DNA of 64,000 nt from Lineus longissimus (GCF_910592395.1 NC_088324.1:2048001-2112000), one strand, 5' to 3'. Counted from the first letter of the stretch, positions 1 through 12,175 are shown. Program-made: numbers and translations. The notes: generated by a model not told the origin, from the letters alone.

Positions 1-85
1 GATTGCACTATGTCCTCTTCTTTAGATAAAATGTGTCAGCAGTTTTTGGACTAGGATACCAAATAAATAGTGAGCGTGAAGAAAT

Positions 86-1149
86 TCAGTCTGACTGGTC
101 AAGGTCATCCATATTGGCTTCAAGAAAGCCAACATATTGGCCATTTGCAGCTGGGAATACCTCCCGAATACGCTTCACCACACAACTTGGGATGACACGA
201 CGAATTTTCCGGCCGAGGAACCCATGGGCCCAAAAGATCATTTGACGGTAGGCCCCATGCCTGAGGCACCTGAAAGAAGAAAATTCAACTCCAATAATAT
301 TTATTTTTTTATCAGGAACCTATTCAGTTCATCTTGTACACTAGTATTATATTTACATTTACCATGAATGTTCAATAAAATTGCTTGTTATTCACATAAA
401 ATCAGTTCTTATCTTATGCCAGTTGCTTCTCATTACTGAGGCCCCCATGTAAAAAGTGATGGGGTGGGGGTTAGAGAAGAAGTTATTCTCTAGCAATCCT
501 CGAGAAGAATGACTTAACTGTGAAAGTTATGCCATTGCCAAATTTTGTTGAAGCAAAGAGAAATTAAATTTTTTTCGCCTGTTATGGGAAAAAATAAAAT
601 TGTTCATTTCTTTTGACTTTAATTTTGCTACAGCCCATGACTCTGAGCCCCTTACTTGTTTGTCGGAGTGTTGTCATCCCTCCTCTCGATATAGGCGTGA
701 TGTAGCCGGGCCATGGTTGTTTCGATCACTGCCCTGTTCAGGCAGACGGGGACGAAGTCCTGGTGGTCTGTGATGCATTCCATCAAAACGTCCCCACTGT
801 CTGGGTCCTCAAACTTGGCTGCCACTACATCCTGATCATGGCAGCACATGCACTCAATATGTGTAGCCATAATATCACAGTGTGTGCATTTGCACCACTC
901 CTCAACATTGAGGGTGGTCCGGTCCTCATCGGCGACCCCATCCACGTCCTCATTTCGGCCATCAACATCGGGTCCAGCTGCATCTTCAACAGCTTGAGCC
1001 ATAGCGGCAAGCTCCCCCTCTTCATATTCTGGCTCAAACTGGTAGCCCTGTACACTTACATTTCCCCCTATATCCAAATCTTCATAACTCCCGCTGCTCA
1101 TCGAAGTGTCACTGCTGTCAACATAGTTTTCATCATCCGAATCCGACAT
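86..1149 (-). CDS. P2X7 receptor C-terminal-domain-like protein, two exons
   Basis: Exon 1 runs 1149 to 656 and exon 2 runs 269 to 86, joined across a 386-bp intron with donor GTAAGG and acceptor TTCTTTCAG. The phases agree and give 225 residues. The first ~90 residues are acidic and Ser-rich. The second half has the Cys-rich pattern WCKCTHC...ECMCCHD...CITDH...CLN, and exon 2 supplies an AYRQMIFWAHGFLGRKIRR-type segment and VIPSCVV. This order matches the zinc-binding C-terminal (ballast) domain of P2X7 receptors, which also occurs as stand-alone proteins in invertebrates. No channel or membrane segments are present, so it is probably a soluble protein; its function is unknown. I chose the ATG at 1149 because the codons upstream carry no better start. 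A CRE lies about 95 bp upstream. Confidence 0.85.
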
Positions 1150-1241
1150 GATTACAATACAATAAAACGATCTCAAAATATCAATCAGCTGACGGCTATT
1201 GTACGAATCCTATTGTACTGACATGCGGTGAATTGCACCCG

Positions 1242-1249
1242 TGACGTCA
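1242..1249. promoter_or_regulatory. CRE palindrome upstream of the P2X7-like gene
   Basis: A perfect TGACGTCA lies about 95 bp upstream of the minus-strand start codon, in a GC-richer stretch. CREB/ATF proteins bind this motif. Its placement fits a promoter element, but nothing else in the sequence tests its activity. Confidence 0.4.
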
Positions 1250-1466
1250 CGATTCTCCGGTTTTCGAGGAGAGATCGCGAAAAAAGTGAGAAAATGGCGC
1301 CCTCCATGAACTCTGTGTTTAGTGGATTAAAAACACCTTTATTGGTACAAACGCAAATTTTTGTGCGATATACAGTCCTATATTGGAATAATAATGATAT
1401 ACGGAATATGCAGGTGTGTTAGTTTTCCCGATTATCGCTATAGTGATTTATTCCAGGAGCTATCCT

Positions 1467-1994
1467 TTAAGGTTTTTGGATTTTGCCCCCTGGTGGTCAA
1501 GTGGTGAATCATATTGGACCAAACTTCGGTCCCTGAGATCACCTGACTAAGGGGTGAATGTGTACCAAATTTGGTATCAATAGTCATTGCAGTTTAGAAA
1601 CGTGCCATCGTTACATCCTAACGGCCAATTTACACCATTTGACCTCTTGTGACCTTGAAAAGGAGGTCAAATCAAAAACCCGGAGGATATATGATGCACC
1701 TTTGCTAGAAGTACCTACCATATTTTTTTCAAAATTTCCCGACTACTATTAAGGGAGATATTGCATATTTTCACTTTTAACGTTTGGCCCCCTGGTGGCC
1801 AAACTATGAAACGAATCGGACCGAAACTTGGTCTCCAAGGTGTCATTACATAAGGGTACATGTGTACCAAGTTTCAACTCAATAGCTCTAACAGTTACGA
1901 AACGTGCCCTGCTAACGGACGACGGACGACGACGAGGGACGACGGACGCCACGGTATGGGATAAGCTCACCTCTGCTAAGAGGTGAGCTAAAAA
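1467..1994 (+). repeat. Hairpin-ended interspersed repeat, copy 1 (5' truncated)
   Basis: Two ~300-bp modules, each with a GCCCCCTGGTGG core (1485 and 1787), are followed by a GACGACG-rich microsatellite and a terminal hairpin (AGCTCACCTCT / AGAGGTGAGCT) ending in CTAAAA. The copy at 12310-13452 matches it almost base for base. The order of modules, microsatellite and hairpin resembles pearl/HINE-type non-autonomous Helitron relatives of marine invertebrates. It abuts the BEL/Pao remnant directly, so one of the two inserted next to or into the other. Confidence 0.7.
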
Positions 1995-4935
1995 GGAGGT
2001 ACTTCTGGATTTAGACAAACGTATTTTAGATGCAACGGAGGATGGAAATCTAGAAGCTGCGATCATCGAAACGGACAATTACATCCTAGGAATCACGGAA
2101 AGGTTGGTTAATTTACAAACTTTTTATGAAACACATCACAACCCCTTTCCCGCAGTAATCCCGCCTAGACCCCAGGCTCATGGGAGCACGATGAAGAACG
2201 TCAGCCTCCCGAAACTTACCATCGAGAAGTTCGACGGCGACTTCCTTAAATGGAACTCGCTCAAAGACAGTTTTGAAGCGGCTGTTCACAAAAATACGAG
2301 TCTTGAGGATGTGCAGCGCTTCCAATACCTTAGAGCGCACGTTTCCGGTCAAGCGGCTTAAGCCATTGAAGGCCTCTCCCTGTCCAATGAAAATTACGTG
2401 CAGGCGAGGAACCTGCTGGAAGAACGTTTTGGGCAAGCACACAAAATAATCGGGGCCTACATGAGAGCCATGTGGGACTTGCCGCGCCCTTCAAAAACAG
2501 TACATGACCTGAGACTGTTTTACGACAAGTTGGAGTCCTATATCAGAGGATTACAGTCACCGGGGAAATCCGATGACGGGGTATGGTGAGTTACTGGTGC
2601 CGCTCGTATTAGAGAAGATATCCGAAGCGACCCGCCAACAGATCACACGATCCCACGGTTCAAACGACTGGACTTTAACCGATCTGAGAAAATCGCTATT
2701 CAAGGAGATAGAAGTATTACAATCAAGTGAAACTCAGGAAAACACGGACGAGGAGGAATTACCACTTACGGCAGCGTTCTACACGGGAGCACGCGGAACA
2801 AATCGTGATCGTCAATTCGGGAAATCTCGCCATTCGGAAACACGAAATTCTGATACTAAACAGGTATCTCATTCATCTGGATATACGCCACCGCCAACTG
2901 CCAGATATACGCCGCCCCGAGTGAGAAATTGCAATTTGTGTCAAGTTCGAAACCCGCAAGAAACGCCTACAAATAGTAAAACGGGATAAGTTGTGTTTTA
3001 ATTGCCTTGGGTCACATCCGGTTCATTCCTGTAACTCTAGATTCAGGTGTCGCAGCTGCAAGAGAAAATACCATACCGCTCTTTGCCCAGGTTCAAACGA
3101 GGAGCACCCCGCCGAGCATACCGATGCAACCAATCTAACGGGGTTATTAACCCCTTCTACATCTAGTGGTCCAGTGATCCTCAAAACGGCCATTGGAAAG
3201 ATTACTTCCTATTCGGGACATGCAACCTTTGCGAATATTCTGCTGGATGAGGGAGCGCAAAGATCATTCATCACCTCGGAATTAGCCAATAAACTTGGGA
3301 TTACCGCATCCCACTGTGAAACCGAAAACCTGTGTCTTGGTGCATTTGGTTCCGAAAAGGACAATGTACGCGCTCTGAAGTCTACCGATATCAAACTCGC
3401 AACTGAATCAGGTGATATTACAATCCGCTCTTTGATCGTTCCAAATATCTCCACACCCGTAAGAAATTACATCAACGTATCTGTGCAAAAACACAAATAT
3501 CTGCAGGTATCCAGGTATCCATCATGAATACTACGATATTAAAGGTGATCACCCCCACTGCAGATGACCAGCTTAACCTATCTCGCTTCTGGGACCTCGA
3601 AATGATTGGTGTAATGGATGACCACGAAGAAAGGCACAAACAAAAGGATGCGTTCGAGGAGTATCGAGACAACAAGGTCAAACGTGAAGGAAACAAGTAC
3701 GTAGCAGGACTACCCTGGAAGGAAGACCACGCCCTCCTCTCCACCAATTATGCGATTACCAAGGCCAGAACACGCTCCATGGTGAAACGACTGGCAGCAG
3801 ACCGCAGGATGATTTATCTCAAGATCCTACAAGAGCAGTTGGAACTAGACTTCATAGAAAGAGTGATTGATGATGACGTCACAACCAGACACTACATACC
3901 ACATCATGCCGTCAGCAAGGACTCGGCGACCACACCCATACGTATAGTCTACAACTGTAGCGCGTCACACGGAGATCATCCAAGTCTCAATGATTGTCTT
4001 GAGCCAGGACCCCCTCTACTAAATGATCTAGTTGCCATGTTGGTCCGGTTCAGACTAAATGATATCACGATTTCTAGTGACGTTGAAAAAGCCTTCTTGA
4101 ACATTGGCCTCGCTGAAAATAAGCAGAACTTTGTGAAATTCTTGTGGCTTTCCGATCCTCACAACCCAGATAGCGATCTGGTGACATACTGATTTAAATC
4201 CGTGCTTTTCGGGGCCACATGCTCACCCTTCATGCTAAATGCGGTGATCAAGGCTCACCTGGAAGCCACACCATGTGCAATCACGAGGATATGAAGAACA
4301 ATATCTTTGTAGACAATGTACTAACTGGTGTCACCAGTTCATCTGAAGCCGTGGATTATTACGTGAATGCTAGACAGATTATGAAAGATGGTGGATTCAA
4401 CTTGCGATCCTGGGCCACGAACGACCCAGCCCTTCAAACATTGCTGCAAACGGAAGGTACAGGCGAAGACACCAGCAATGTCAACCTACTAGGATTACGA
4501 TGGGACACAGAAATGGACAAAATAAGCTATAACACGTCGAAAAAGGAAATGGTATCAAACGTTTATAAAAAACGAGAAGTTCTTAGCGCCACCAGAAGTG
4601 TATTTGACCCCCTCAGCCTTCTTTCGCAAGTACACATCAAAGCAAAATCTTTCACACAAAAACTATGGAGGTTGGATATGGACTGGGATAGGCCCTTTGA
4701 CAATGAGCTAGTTGCAGAATGGATAGGTATTCGCGCAGAGCTCGATGCAGCAAAGGAAACTGTGCTAAACCGGAAATACTTTGCTGAAAGTGCCGATGAC
4801 TCAGATTCTGAACAACATATTTTCGCAGACGCCAGCAAAACTGCATATGGAGCGGTCGGATACATTAAAAAAGCACAGGAAACGTCAATTGTGCGTGAGT
4901 TAACACTTCCTCGGTTAGAACTTAACTTTAACAAA
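1995..4935 (+). pseudogene. BEL/Pao LTR-retrotransposon polyprotein remnant
   Basis: Reading frames change several times, but the domain order of a BEL/Pao polyprotein can be followed. First comes a gag-like DUF1759 segment (about 2190-2590; PKLTIEKFDGDFLKWNSLKD and LLEERFGQ), then a zinc-knuckle region (about 2990-3090, CFNCLGSHPVHSC). Next is a DUF1758-type aspartic protease in which DEG replaces the usual DSG (about 3240). Reverse transcriptase follows (about 3880-4330) with SSDVEKAF and the BEL-type active site FVDN, then an A17-type segment and the start of RNase H (FADASKTAYGAVG, about 4820). Stops or shifts occur near 2359, 2589, 2987, 3527 and 4190. The integrase and both LTRs are not visible. 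It is a dead, 3'-truncated copy. Confidence 0.85.
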
Positions 4936-5249
4936 TGAACTCCGCGACACTATTCACTCTAACAAAAGGACCGGACCTAGATTCCAGAGGGAGTTGCATT
5001 TCCTTTACGGGACGAGAAGTATACCCGAATCTCGGGATGAGCGTTCAGTGGTTACTATGGACCGGTTACTATATCCCTAGTAATTTGCAGATATATATCT
5101 CATGTTCCTGTTCAATATGAGTGATAAAAATCCACACAAAGATTATATAAGGCCTGGTTCCCATGCTTTTTAATGATTGGAACCCATTGTGATAAAGCCT
5201 AATAAAAAATGCTATTGTTTATATAGGGTCGAATTAGAAGTTATTATTA

Positions 5250-5455
5250 TATTATTTTTTTCCGTTGCTTTTTTTACTCGTTGTCTTTTTTACCTAGATT
5301 GTTGCTTTTTTTTCCGTTGCTGTTTTTTCCGTTCCTTTTTTTACCTGTTGTCTTTTTTCCGTTGTCTTTTTTACCTGTTGTCTTTTTTACCGTTGTCTTT
5401 TTTACCGGGCTTTTTTTCTGTTGTCTTTTTTTCCGTTGCTTTTTTTACCTAGATT
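5250..5455. repeat. Pyrimidine-rich minisatellite
   Basis: About fifteen imperfect copies of a ~14-16-bp unit resembling CCGTTGTCTTTTTTA lie in tandem. The long open frames across this stretch are low-complexity Phe/Leu runs and are not genes. Confidence 0.8.
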
Positions 5456-6451
5456 CATTCTCATTGAGTGATATTCTCGTTCATGTTTTGATAGGCCTAT
5501 TGACCGAACTACTTAAGAATGTTACCTTCATCATGTTCATTGGTTATTTTTTTCTGAAGACGACTCAGTGAACTGTACTTATATTACTACATGTACATGT
5601 AGTTGTGTAGTTTCTTTTAAAACGGTGTGAATGATTCTATATAGAAACTCTTGGCTTGAAAAAGCATTGGGTGTGGATTGGTTTGGAGATTTGTAATAGA
5701 AAAAAGGCGAAATTGTGCTAATTGAGTCCCAGTTGCCGGTAAATCGCGTCTAAGCGCATCTAGATTTTTAAAATTTCCCCTGGACCCCGCGGGGGCTTTG
5801 CACCTACGATGCTAGCATTCGGACTGCGCCCTCCCTGAGATTGGGGTTGCACCCCCCCCCATTCGGAAACCCCTGATCCGCGCCTGAAACTCCACCCTTA
5901 ATATCATAGCAGCAACCTTAGAGGAATTATACTAGACAAGTATAATTCCTCCAAGCAGCAACTAACTGCTTTCCATACTTAACGCCTAAATAACAAAAAA
6001 TCAAAAGATCAGCACGACCCCCCCTTTACTGCACTACATTTCTGTATTTGTGTAAAATTTGCATTTTCTGTGTATGTATCATTCTATAAACTGAATATAT
6101 CACTTATGTAAAGAAAAGTACGCTACTATTTATGGAGTCTATGATACCCGATAATATTTTAGCTTGATGAGGCCTATTTATCGAAATTTTATTGCACACT
6201 TGGCATACTACTGACTTTGGAATGAGGAGATTTCGGGCGCATTTTTCAAAAATAATACGGTTTAAACTCTAACATATATACTAAGTATCAACTCCTTTTA
6301 TAAAACTATCATATCGAAATTTGTTTTTGGAAGTCAAGTGTAACAATTTCTTGTGTGCTTTAGGGTAATTCTTACGGAAAACTACTATGTTTGTAAATAC
6401 TATGTACATACATACGTGTATAGGGCAACACACATTTGCGCGGGCTTAAGC
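5456..6451. other. AT-rich spacer with a small hairpin insertion
   Basis: No gene is visible. A perfect 12-bp inverted repeat (GAGGAATTATAC at 5921-5932, GTATAATTCCTC at 5940-5951) is bracketed by direct copies of AGCAGCAAC at 5908-5916 and 5954-5962. The arrangement looks like a tiny hairpin insertion with a 9-bp target duplication. Confidence 0.5.
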
Positions 6452-6660
6452 TAAGGGCACACGGGCGACAAAATGACAAAAAACCTGAAAACATTTGTTT
6501 TCAAATATTTTTTCACAATTTGTTGCCCGTCTGCGGGCGACAAAAACAAATGTTTTTCGAAAACATTTGTTTTTGAAACAGTTTTCGAATATTAAACATG
6601 CAATATATTTTTGACCTGGTCAAAATGTTTTTCGTCAAAACGTCGCCCGTTTGCGGGTGA
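6452..6660. repeat. Degenerate repeats upstream of the MADF exon
   Basis: Three diverged units share the core TGCGGGCGACAAAA (one is ACACGGGCGACAAAA), each followed by self-complementary AAATGTTTTCGAAAACATTT-type sequence. Subterminal repeats of a Harbinger-like element would look like this, because a MADF-type exon starts about 100 bp downstream. No matching right end is in the window. Confidence 0.4.
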
Positions 6661-6753
6661 CTGCAACGAAACGTAAAACTTGTTTTGCGTCATCGTCATT
6701 AGCCAATCACGATGACGTTCAGCGTCATGTGATACCACCCAAGCCAGGTTAAA

Positions 6754-6964
6754 ATGGCAGCGCCAATTTTAAACGAAATGGAGTTGATTGTGGATGAAGA
6801 ATCGGAATTGCATGAATTAATATGGACGACTGAGCTCGAGGGCAGGTTGGTCGAGTTGTGGCAGGAAAGGCCTGCCCTGTTCGAGGTGACCTCGCCGCTC
6901 TACAGCGATAAGAACAGGCGGTATGCCGCAATTACTGAAATAGCAAAGACCCTAGAGATCGAAG
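6754..6964 (+). CDS. MADF/Myb-SANT-like DNA-binding protein, first exon
   Basis: The ATG at 6754 opens a 70-codon exon that ends at a GTAGGT donor (6965) in phase 1. The peptide is acidic at first, then ELEGRLVELWQERPALFEV and SDKNRRYAAITEIAKTL. This is the first two helices of a MADF/Myb-SANT-like domain, as found in PIF/Harbinger accessory proteins and in host MADF proteins. A CCAAT box lies at 6703-6707 in a CRE-like context. I cannot find exon 2 in the following 2 kb, so it is an orphan exon or a deletion derivative of a transposon. Confidence 0.55.
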
Positions 6965-7004
6965 GTAGGTCAAGCGTGATGAGCCATGATGAGGTGGGTG
7001 CATG

Positions 7005-8830
7005 ATGCCTCCATGGTGGGTATATTATGACTCTATGAGATACACTCTCCGCAGTGGTTTTTTTTGCAGTTCATAATACTAGAATATGATGATGACCTCC
7101 CAAAATGGCAATTTGCCTCTGAAAATCATATGGCCAGCAATTCAAGCCTACCATGGGTTGAAAATTGGACACATCAATTTCCTCAATACGGCGAATAAAC
7201 AATAAATTGCATTAAACTATTTTATACAACACTATCTAGAATATCAATAACAATACCATTTGCTTCATGGTTATTGTGAATTAAAATTCACAATGACCAT
7301 GAAGAATTTTAATTCACAATAACCATGAAGATGTTATTGCAGTTAAAACTGCAATAAAATCTTGTCAGCATGATAAAATGGCAACCACGAGGATTTGTTT
7401 ATATAGTGGTACTGTTTTTAACAGGTAACCAATATATGTTATATTGAATTTAGCGACAAAGAAGTCATTTTTGTATCTTCGTGTCGGGCATCTTTATTTA
7501 TGTCAATTAAAACTGATTTCATGGGCCCAAAAAATGTTTTTGTCATGTAGAAACAGTAGTCGTGAGTGACACGTAACGGCCAGCTAGACGGGTCAGAGGT
7601 CAAACTTGCGCGTCATCACAAGAATCTTGTGATGACGTATCAAAGTACACAGGGTCTATGGTTCAGCATTTTGAATTGGTAATCAAATAGACCCCGGATG
7701 CAGAGGTTGGCCTCTTTGCAAACCGATCGCTTATTTCCTTTTCCACATCCGCGGTACTGCTTTTCAATATGGTAGCGATTAACTAGTTCTCAAGGCGTTG
7801 TAAGGAACCCTAGTGTCAAGTTAACTTCAACTGAATTGGAACTTAATGCTTCGGGTCTTTTTGGTTATCTCCATGACTTATTATTTGGCGCCAAAATGGT
7901 TCGTCTTGCGATGGCGGGCAATTGAATCTCACAAAGCTACACTAGAGACATTTGGACAACGACTTGTCAAGGTGTCAACTTCGTTTGTTGTTGTTTAAAT
8001 AATTGGCCATGAATAATGTAAATAATGTAAGATTGCTTGAAATCGCCTTGTGCTGGATGAAGATTTCCCTGTCCACTTTCAGTAAGATCTTGGATAAACA
8101 GAGACAGAACTTTATTGAAATTTTCTTTGTCATCATGGCTGGCATCTCAGGGTTAGGCTCATGCTATCTTAATAACAGATCTTAACATTTGATATATCAA
8201 GTCGCATACTTAGATGGGCTAGGTAATGTAATTTGTCGCGCGTACATTGCCTGTACATTTTTGACAATACTGCTCCAGAATATCTCCCGACTGAGCATTA
8301 CAATTGCAACCAAATTTTGTCATTGCTTTGACAGGGGACTGAATTATCCGGAGAGAATTGCTTTTTAATTCCAATGTTTCAAATTCATGATATTGCGCCC
8401 TAATATATAAAACACACCTTTTGACTTGAGTGACCGCATAACATCCACAAAGTCTAGTTAGATCAAATCGCTCTTAATGATCAGTTTCGAAAAATTCTTC
8501 ACAAAATCTCATACTCACCCACATAGCTGCCCTGAACCAGCTGCCCTTCCGTGCACTTGCAACTTGCACACACAAGAAGAATCACTTCAGAAATAGACCT
8601 TTGCAAAAGAACCTCTCCGTGCAATTTCACGGACTATTACGGTATTTAGCCCAGATATCATATCATAGCATAGCATAGCATAGCATAGCCATTTCATTTC
8701 AGATGCCCCGCGGCCCAGATCGTAATTATCAAAGACCGAGCATTAAATACCAAAAACGGCTGCTCTGCGGAAGAGAAACATTGACGAAATTAAAGATGAA
8801 AGCTTTTTTACCCCCTAGGAAATGAAAATT
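7005..8830. other. Gene-poor stretch with nested palindromes
   Basis: I see no supported gene. A 20-bp arm beginning CTTCATGGTTATTG at 7263-7282 pairs with 7285-7304 (one mismatch) and with 7311-7330 (perfectly). A further stem, TTATTGCAGTT / AACTGCAATAA, lies at 7334-7357. A near-perfect 27-bp palindrome centred on AAGAATCTT spans 7611-7637. A CATAG pentanucleotide microsatellite lies at 8661-8690. The hairpins look like small MITE remains. Confidence 0.5.
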
Positions 8831-8858
8831 GTGGACTTTTCCATTGAATACGCAGGTC

Positions 8859-11586
8859 ATGCCAGATGCCACGGTTGGGAGAGAAGGTAGCGGCGAAATG
8901 TCAAATACATTTATTGGTCAGGGAGACGATAAGGAGGATAGTAGGGTTGACGAAATAATAACCAGTATAATAAAGGTTGACGAGAGCGACAGAGATGATG
9001 CCGATGAAAGATTGACGAACCAGAATGAGGCTGAAGAGCGCAGTAGGAGGGTTGATGATGAAATGACGGAACAGAAGCCCCGCGGCCCGAAGCGTAAGTC
9101 TCGAAGGTCGAGACGGTACAATAGCACTGAATACGAAATAGGGCTGCCTCTGCGCAAGAGACAATTTGAAAAGGATACGGATGAATGCCTTATACCCATA
9201 AAGAAGTGAAAATCATGGACTAGATACGAAATATCAAATAGTTTGATGGGTCAGAAAGGGGATGAGAAGAATAACAGGGATGATGAGGACAAAGAGCGAA
9301 GATTGACAGAAGAGAAGGAGGTTAAGGAACGATACGAGAGTGATGATGAAAGCTGGACAGAACAGAAGGAGATTGAAGACCAAGGTGGGAGTGATGATGA
9401 AAGCTGGACAGAACAGAAGGAGATTGAAGACCAAGGTGAGAGTGATGATGAAAGATGGACAGAACAGAAGGAGATTGAAGACCAAGGCAGGAGTGATGAT
9501 GAAAGATGGACAGAACAGAAGGAGATTGAAGACCAAGGCAGGAGTGATGATGAAAGCTGGACAGAATAGAAGGAGATTGAAGAGCGAAGCGGGAGTGACA
9601 ATGAAAGATTGACAGAACAGAATGAGGATGGCGATAGTGGCGGGGATAATGATAATGAACGATTGACGGGCAGGAATGAGGATGCCGAGGGTAGCAGGGA
9701 TGATGATAATCCTTTATCATTCAAAATGACTCTTACTGTCGAAGAATGGAAGAGGGTAAAACCAACATTTAGTGCCGGAGGACAGCGAAAACTCACGGGA
9801 GAGTGGACAAAGTTATTATACGACAAATTTAACCAGAAGCACCCTGAATGTGTACTGTCTTTTTTCTTTAATCGTGTGCATAGACCAAAATCAAGGAAGC
9901 CCTCATCTGTATTTTTTTCGCGGCAAAGCTAGGTGCACCGGAGAACTGTGCCAAGCACGTTTCCTCTTTACCATTGACGAGGAGCCTGATCTAAAGGAAG
10001 CTGTTATGGTCGGCTGTCAAAGTTTTGGTGGTCCAATTTGCCATAACGAAACTGTAACAAGTAGAAGGCCATTGACAGGAAGAAATCGAAGAACAGTGGC
10101 GGATGAGGCAAAACGGATTGGCGTGGCAAACCAATTCTATGAAAATTTAGCTGATGCTCCTCAAGAAGAACTGGAGGCTGGCAATCTGACGCACTGTCCA
10201 TCACAGGTCGTTCTGCGCAAAGCGGTGTCAGAAATAGTGGCGAAGGAAATCCTTCATCATGATTTTATTCAAGAGGTGATGTTGCTAAAACACGTGTATT
10301 TGGATGAAGATGAAGATGCTCCAGGTATGGGATATATTCAGAACATTTCTGCGGACCCATTCTACGTTCATTTGTATTCCTGGAGGCAAGTTGACCTGAT
10401 GTGTGACTTGTCCAAAAATGGCCAGTTGGATCTATATTTTGATGCAACAGGAAGCATTTTGCAAAAGATACCCAAGCAGTACAGATCACTCTTTTACTCA
10501 CTTGTCATAAAGGATGCAGAGGACTTGCCTCCAATCTCTGTTGCTGACATTTTTTACAACTGACCATACCGTCCCAGCTCTATGCCATTTTCTCAGCTGC
10601 ATTCTCAGAGTAGGTGTAGTTTAGCAAAAGCATCGCCGAGGAAAGTGGAAACCGACTGGATCTGGTCCATCATTCAAAGCAGTCTCCAAACATTTAACCG
10701 AATGTCAGTCAAAGCGTACCTCAATATATCAATGAGTGTACACCAACATACCTACAGTTTGGTGGGGGAATTGACAGTGGTACATCTGAGCACCGCACAT
10801 ATGATGTACAATTTAGCAATAAACCTAAGAGACACAACAAAGAAGAGGAAATCTCCAAGAAAAATCCTGATGCAGATGTTTTCCTGTCTAATTAATACAA
10901 CTGGGCTGAAGGAAGCATCTGTGGTATTTAAAGACTGCTGCCTCATTCTCAAGAGTCAACGCCTGAGCAAGTCTGTGAGTGAGGCCTTAAAGAGAATTAC
11001 GGACATGGCACCAGCACTGAACCAAGAAGATGTCGAAGAGGTGACGAACCCTGGGCCTATCGGTGATGGTGATCATGATCCATTCATCGATGGTGGAAAA
11101 ATTCGAGAAGCATCACCATTCACTGAGTTCTTTCAGAAGATTGCTGATGGCATCGAACTCAATGAAGATGAAGATGATGAGCCAAACCTGCACAAGTCAG
11201 AGGAGCACTTCGATCTCTTTCTTCGCAAATATATGCCCATCTACCCTTTGATTAGTGGGATGCTACTTGGAAATCTGGAACGATATCTACCAGATGCCAC
11301 TGAAGCTCGAGAAGGCGAAGATGAAGAGAAGGAGACGCGTGACACCAATGCACCCGTTGAAGCATGGTTTAAAACCATCAAAATAGATGTGCTACGGAGA
11401 AAGCGTGGGCTGAGGCCTGCTCTCTTTATAAAAGCACTCAGGAAAACAATGAGGGGTAGGCTGAGAGAAAGGGACTTTCCGCACATTCAGAAGGGAAAGA
11501 AGGGCAGAAAGACGCCGAAGAAGAATAAGACAAAGGGGGTGTATCAAAAATCGAGGTCCAAGAAAAGAGGACAAAAAGCAAGGTGA
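8859..11586 (+). pseudogene. Decayed DDE-like transposase of unplaced family
   Basis: An acidic N-terminal part (8859-9209) is followed by 51-bp tandem repeats (about 9330-9590) coding a 17-residue unit, SDDESWTEQKEIEDQGG, with a TAG inside. The conserved part begins near 9726 (MTLTVEEWKRVKPTFSAGG). It continues through a Cys-containing segment, FRGKARCTGELCQARF, and then LDLYFDATGSILQKIP, whose D could be the first acidic catalytic residue of an RNase-H-like transposase. It ends in NAPVEAWFKTIKIDVLRRK and a Lys/Arg-rich tail. One extra T in the run at 9909-9915 and one extra base near 10560 break the frame. Proteins of this type are common in invertebrate genomes, but I cannot name the superfamily. 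No terminal inverted repeats were found. Confidence 0.55.
9330..9590. repeat. 51-bp coding minisatellite
   Basis: About five tandem 51-bp units keep a single reading frame (17 residues each, rich in Asp, Glu and Gln). One unit carries a TAG at 9567-9569. The units differ by only one to three bases, pointing to recent expansion. Confidence 0.8.
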
Positions 11587-11605
11587 TGCCAAAGCATCAG
11601 TTAAC

Positions 11606-11660
11606 AAGAGGCCCAAGGGCCTGGCGCTCAGCTGAAATGGATAGGTGAAGGCAAGGGCCA
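11606..11660 (+). repeat. 5' end of a hairpin-type repeat, solo fragment
   Basis: AGGCCCAAGGGCCT followed by GCGCTCAGCT resembles the 5' termini of the repeats at 12310 and 26404 (a GGCC hairpin, then GCTCACC). No modules or 3' hairpin follow. Confidence 0.4.
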
Positions 11661-11772
11661 AGTGTGTGTCGGTACCGTTATTATGAGGCAACGTGAAGCT
11701 ATAACGTCTAGCACGCAGAAGTGCTGGTGCGAAGACCTTCTTGCTATATCAGTGCATGCTGAAGTACTGAGT

Positions 11773-11852
11773 TGACGTCACCCTGCTATATGACGTTGCC
11801 GTTGCAGTAGTGGGAGGGTGTGATGACGTCAAGGAGATGTGTGGTGACGTCA
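11773..11852. promoter_or_regulatory. Cluster of three perfect CREs
   Basis: TGACGTCA occurs at 11773-11780, 11824-11831 and 11845-11852, with a half-site ATGACGTT between them. Three exact octamers in 80 bp is far above chance. No convincing start codon follows closely. Confidence 0.45.
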
Positions 11853-12099
11853 AAGAGTGGAGTCCTTGTCTTCATGCAGCGTAGGTGGAACTAATAACAT
11901 GCACATGGACACAAGGTACATAATTATTACAGTGTATTTTGTGAGGTGGGGCCTGGTGCTTTACAATGGTCAAATGAACCGACTGTTGTCTGGACATTGA
12001 TGAAGTGGATGCAGCCAAATGTTTGGGACGGTCTTTTTTGTATGTGAAGAAAAGAAGATAAAGAGTTGGTTCACAAAATGAACTTTATTGGTGTGACAG

Positions 12100-12175
12100 A
12101 TATTTGATGCCTTTCGGCAGATATTTGAAGCGCCTTGCGGCAGATATTTGTTGCCTTGCGGCAGATATTTGATAA
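12100..12175. repeat. Short tandem repeat, GCGGCAGATATTTG units
   Basis: Four imperfect units of about 21-25 bp end in CGGCAGATATTTG. It lies in a non-coding stretch (11661-12305) with no supported gene. Confidence 0.6.

Noticed and set aside
5177-5571. Overlapping Phe/Leu-rich ORFs resembling membrane proteins
   Set aside because: They are translations of the T-rich minisatellite and have no start context or domain.
9251-9826. Long minus-strand ORFs over the tandem repeats
   Set aside because: They mirror the plus-strand 51-bp repeats, which carry the meaningful acidic frame.
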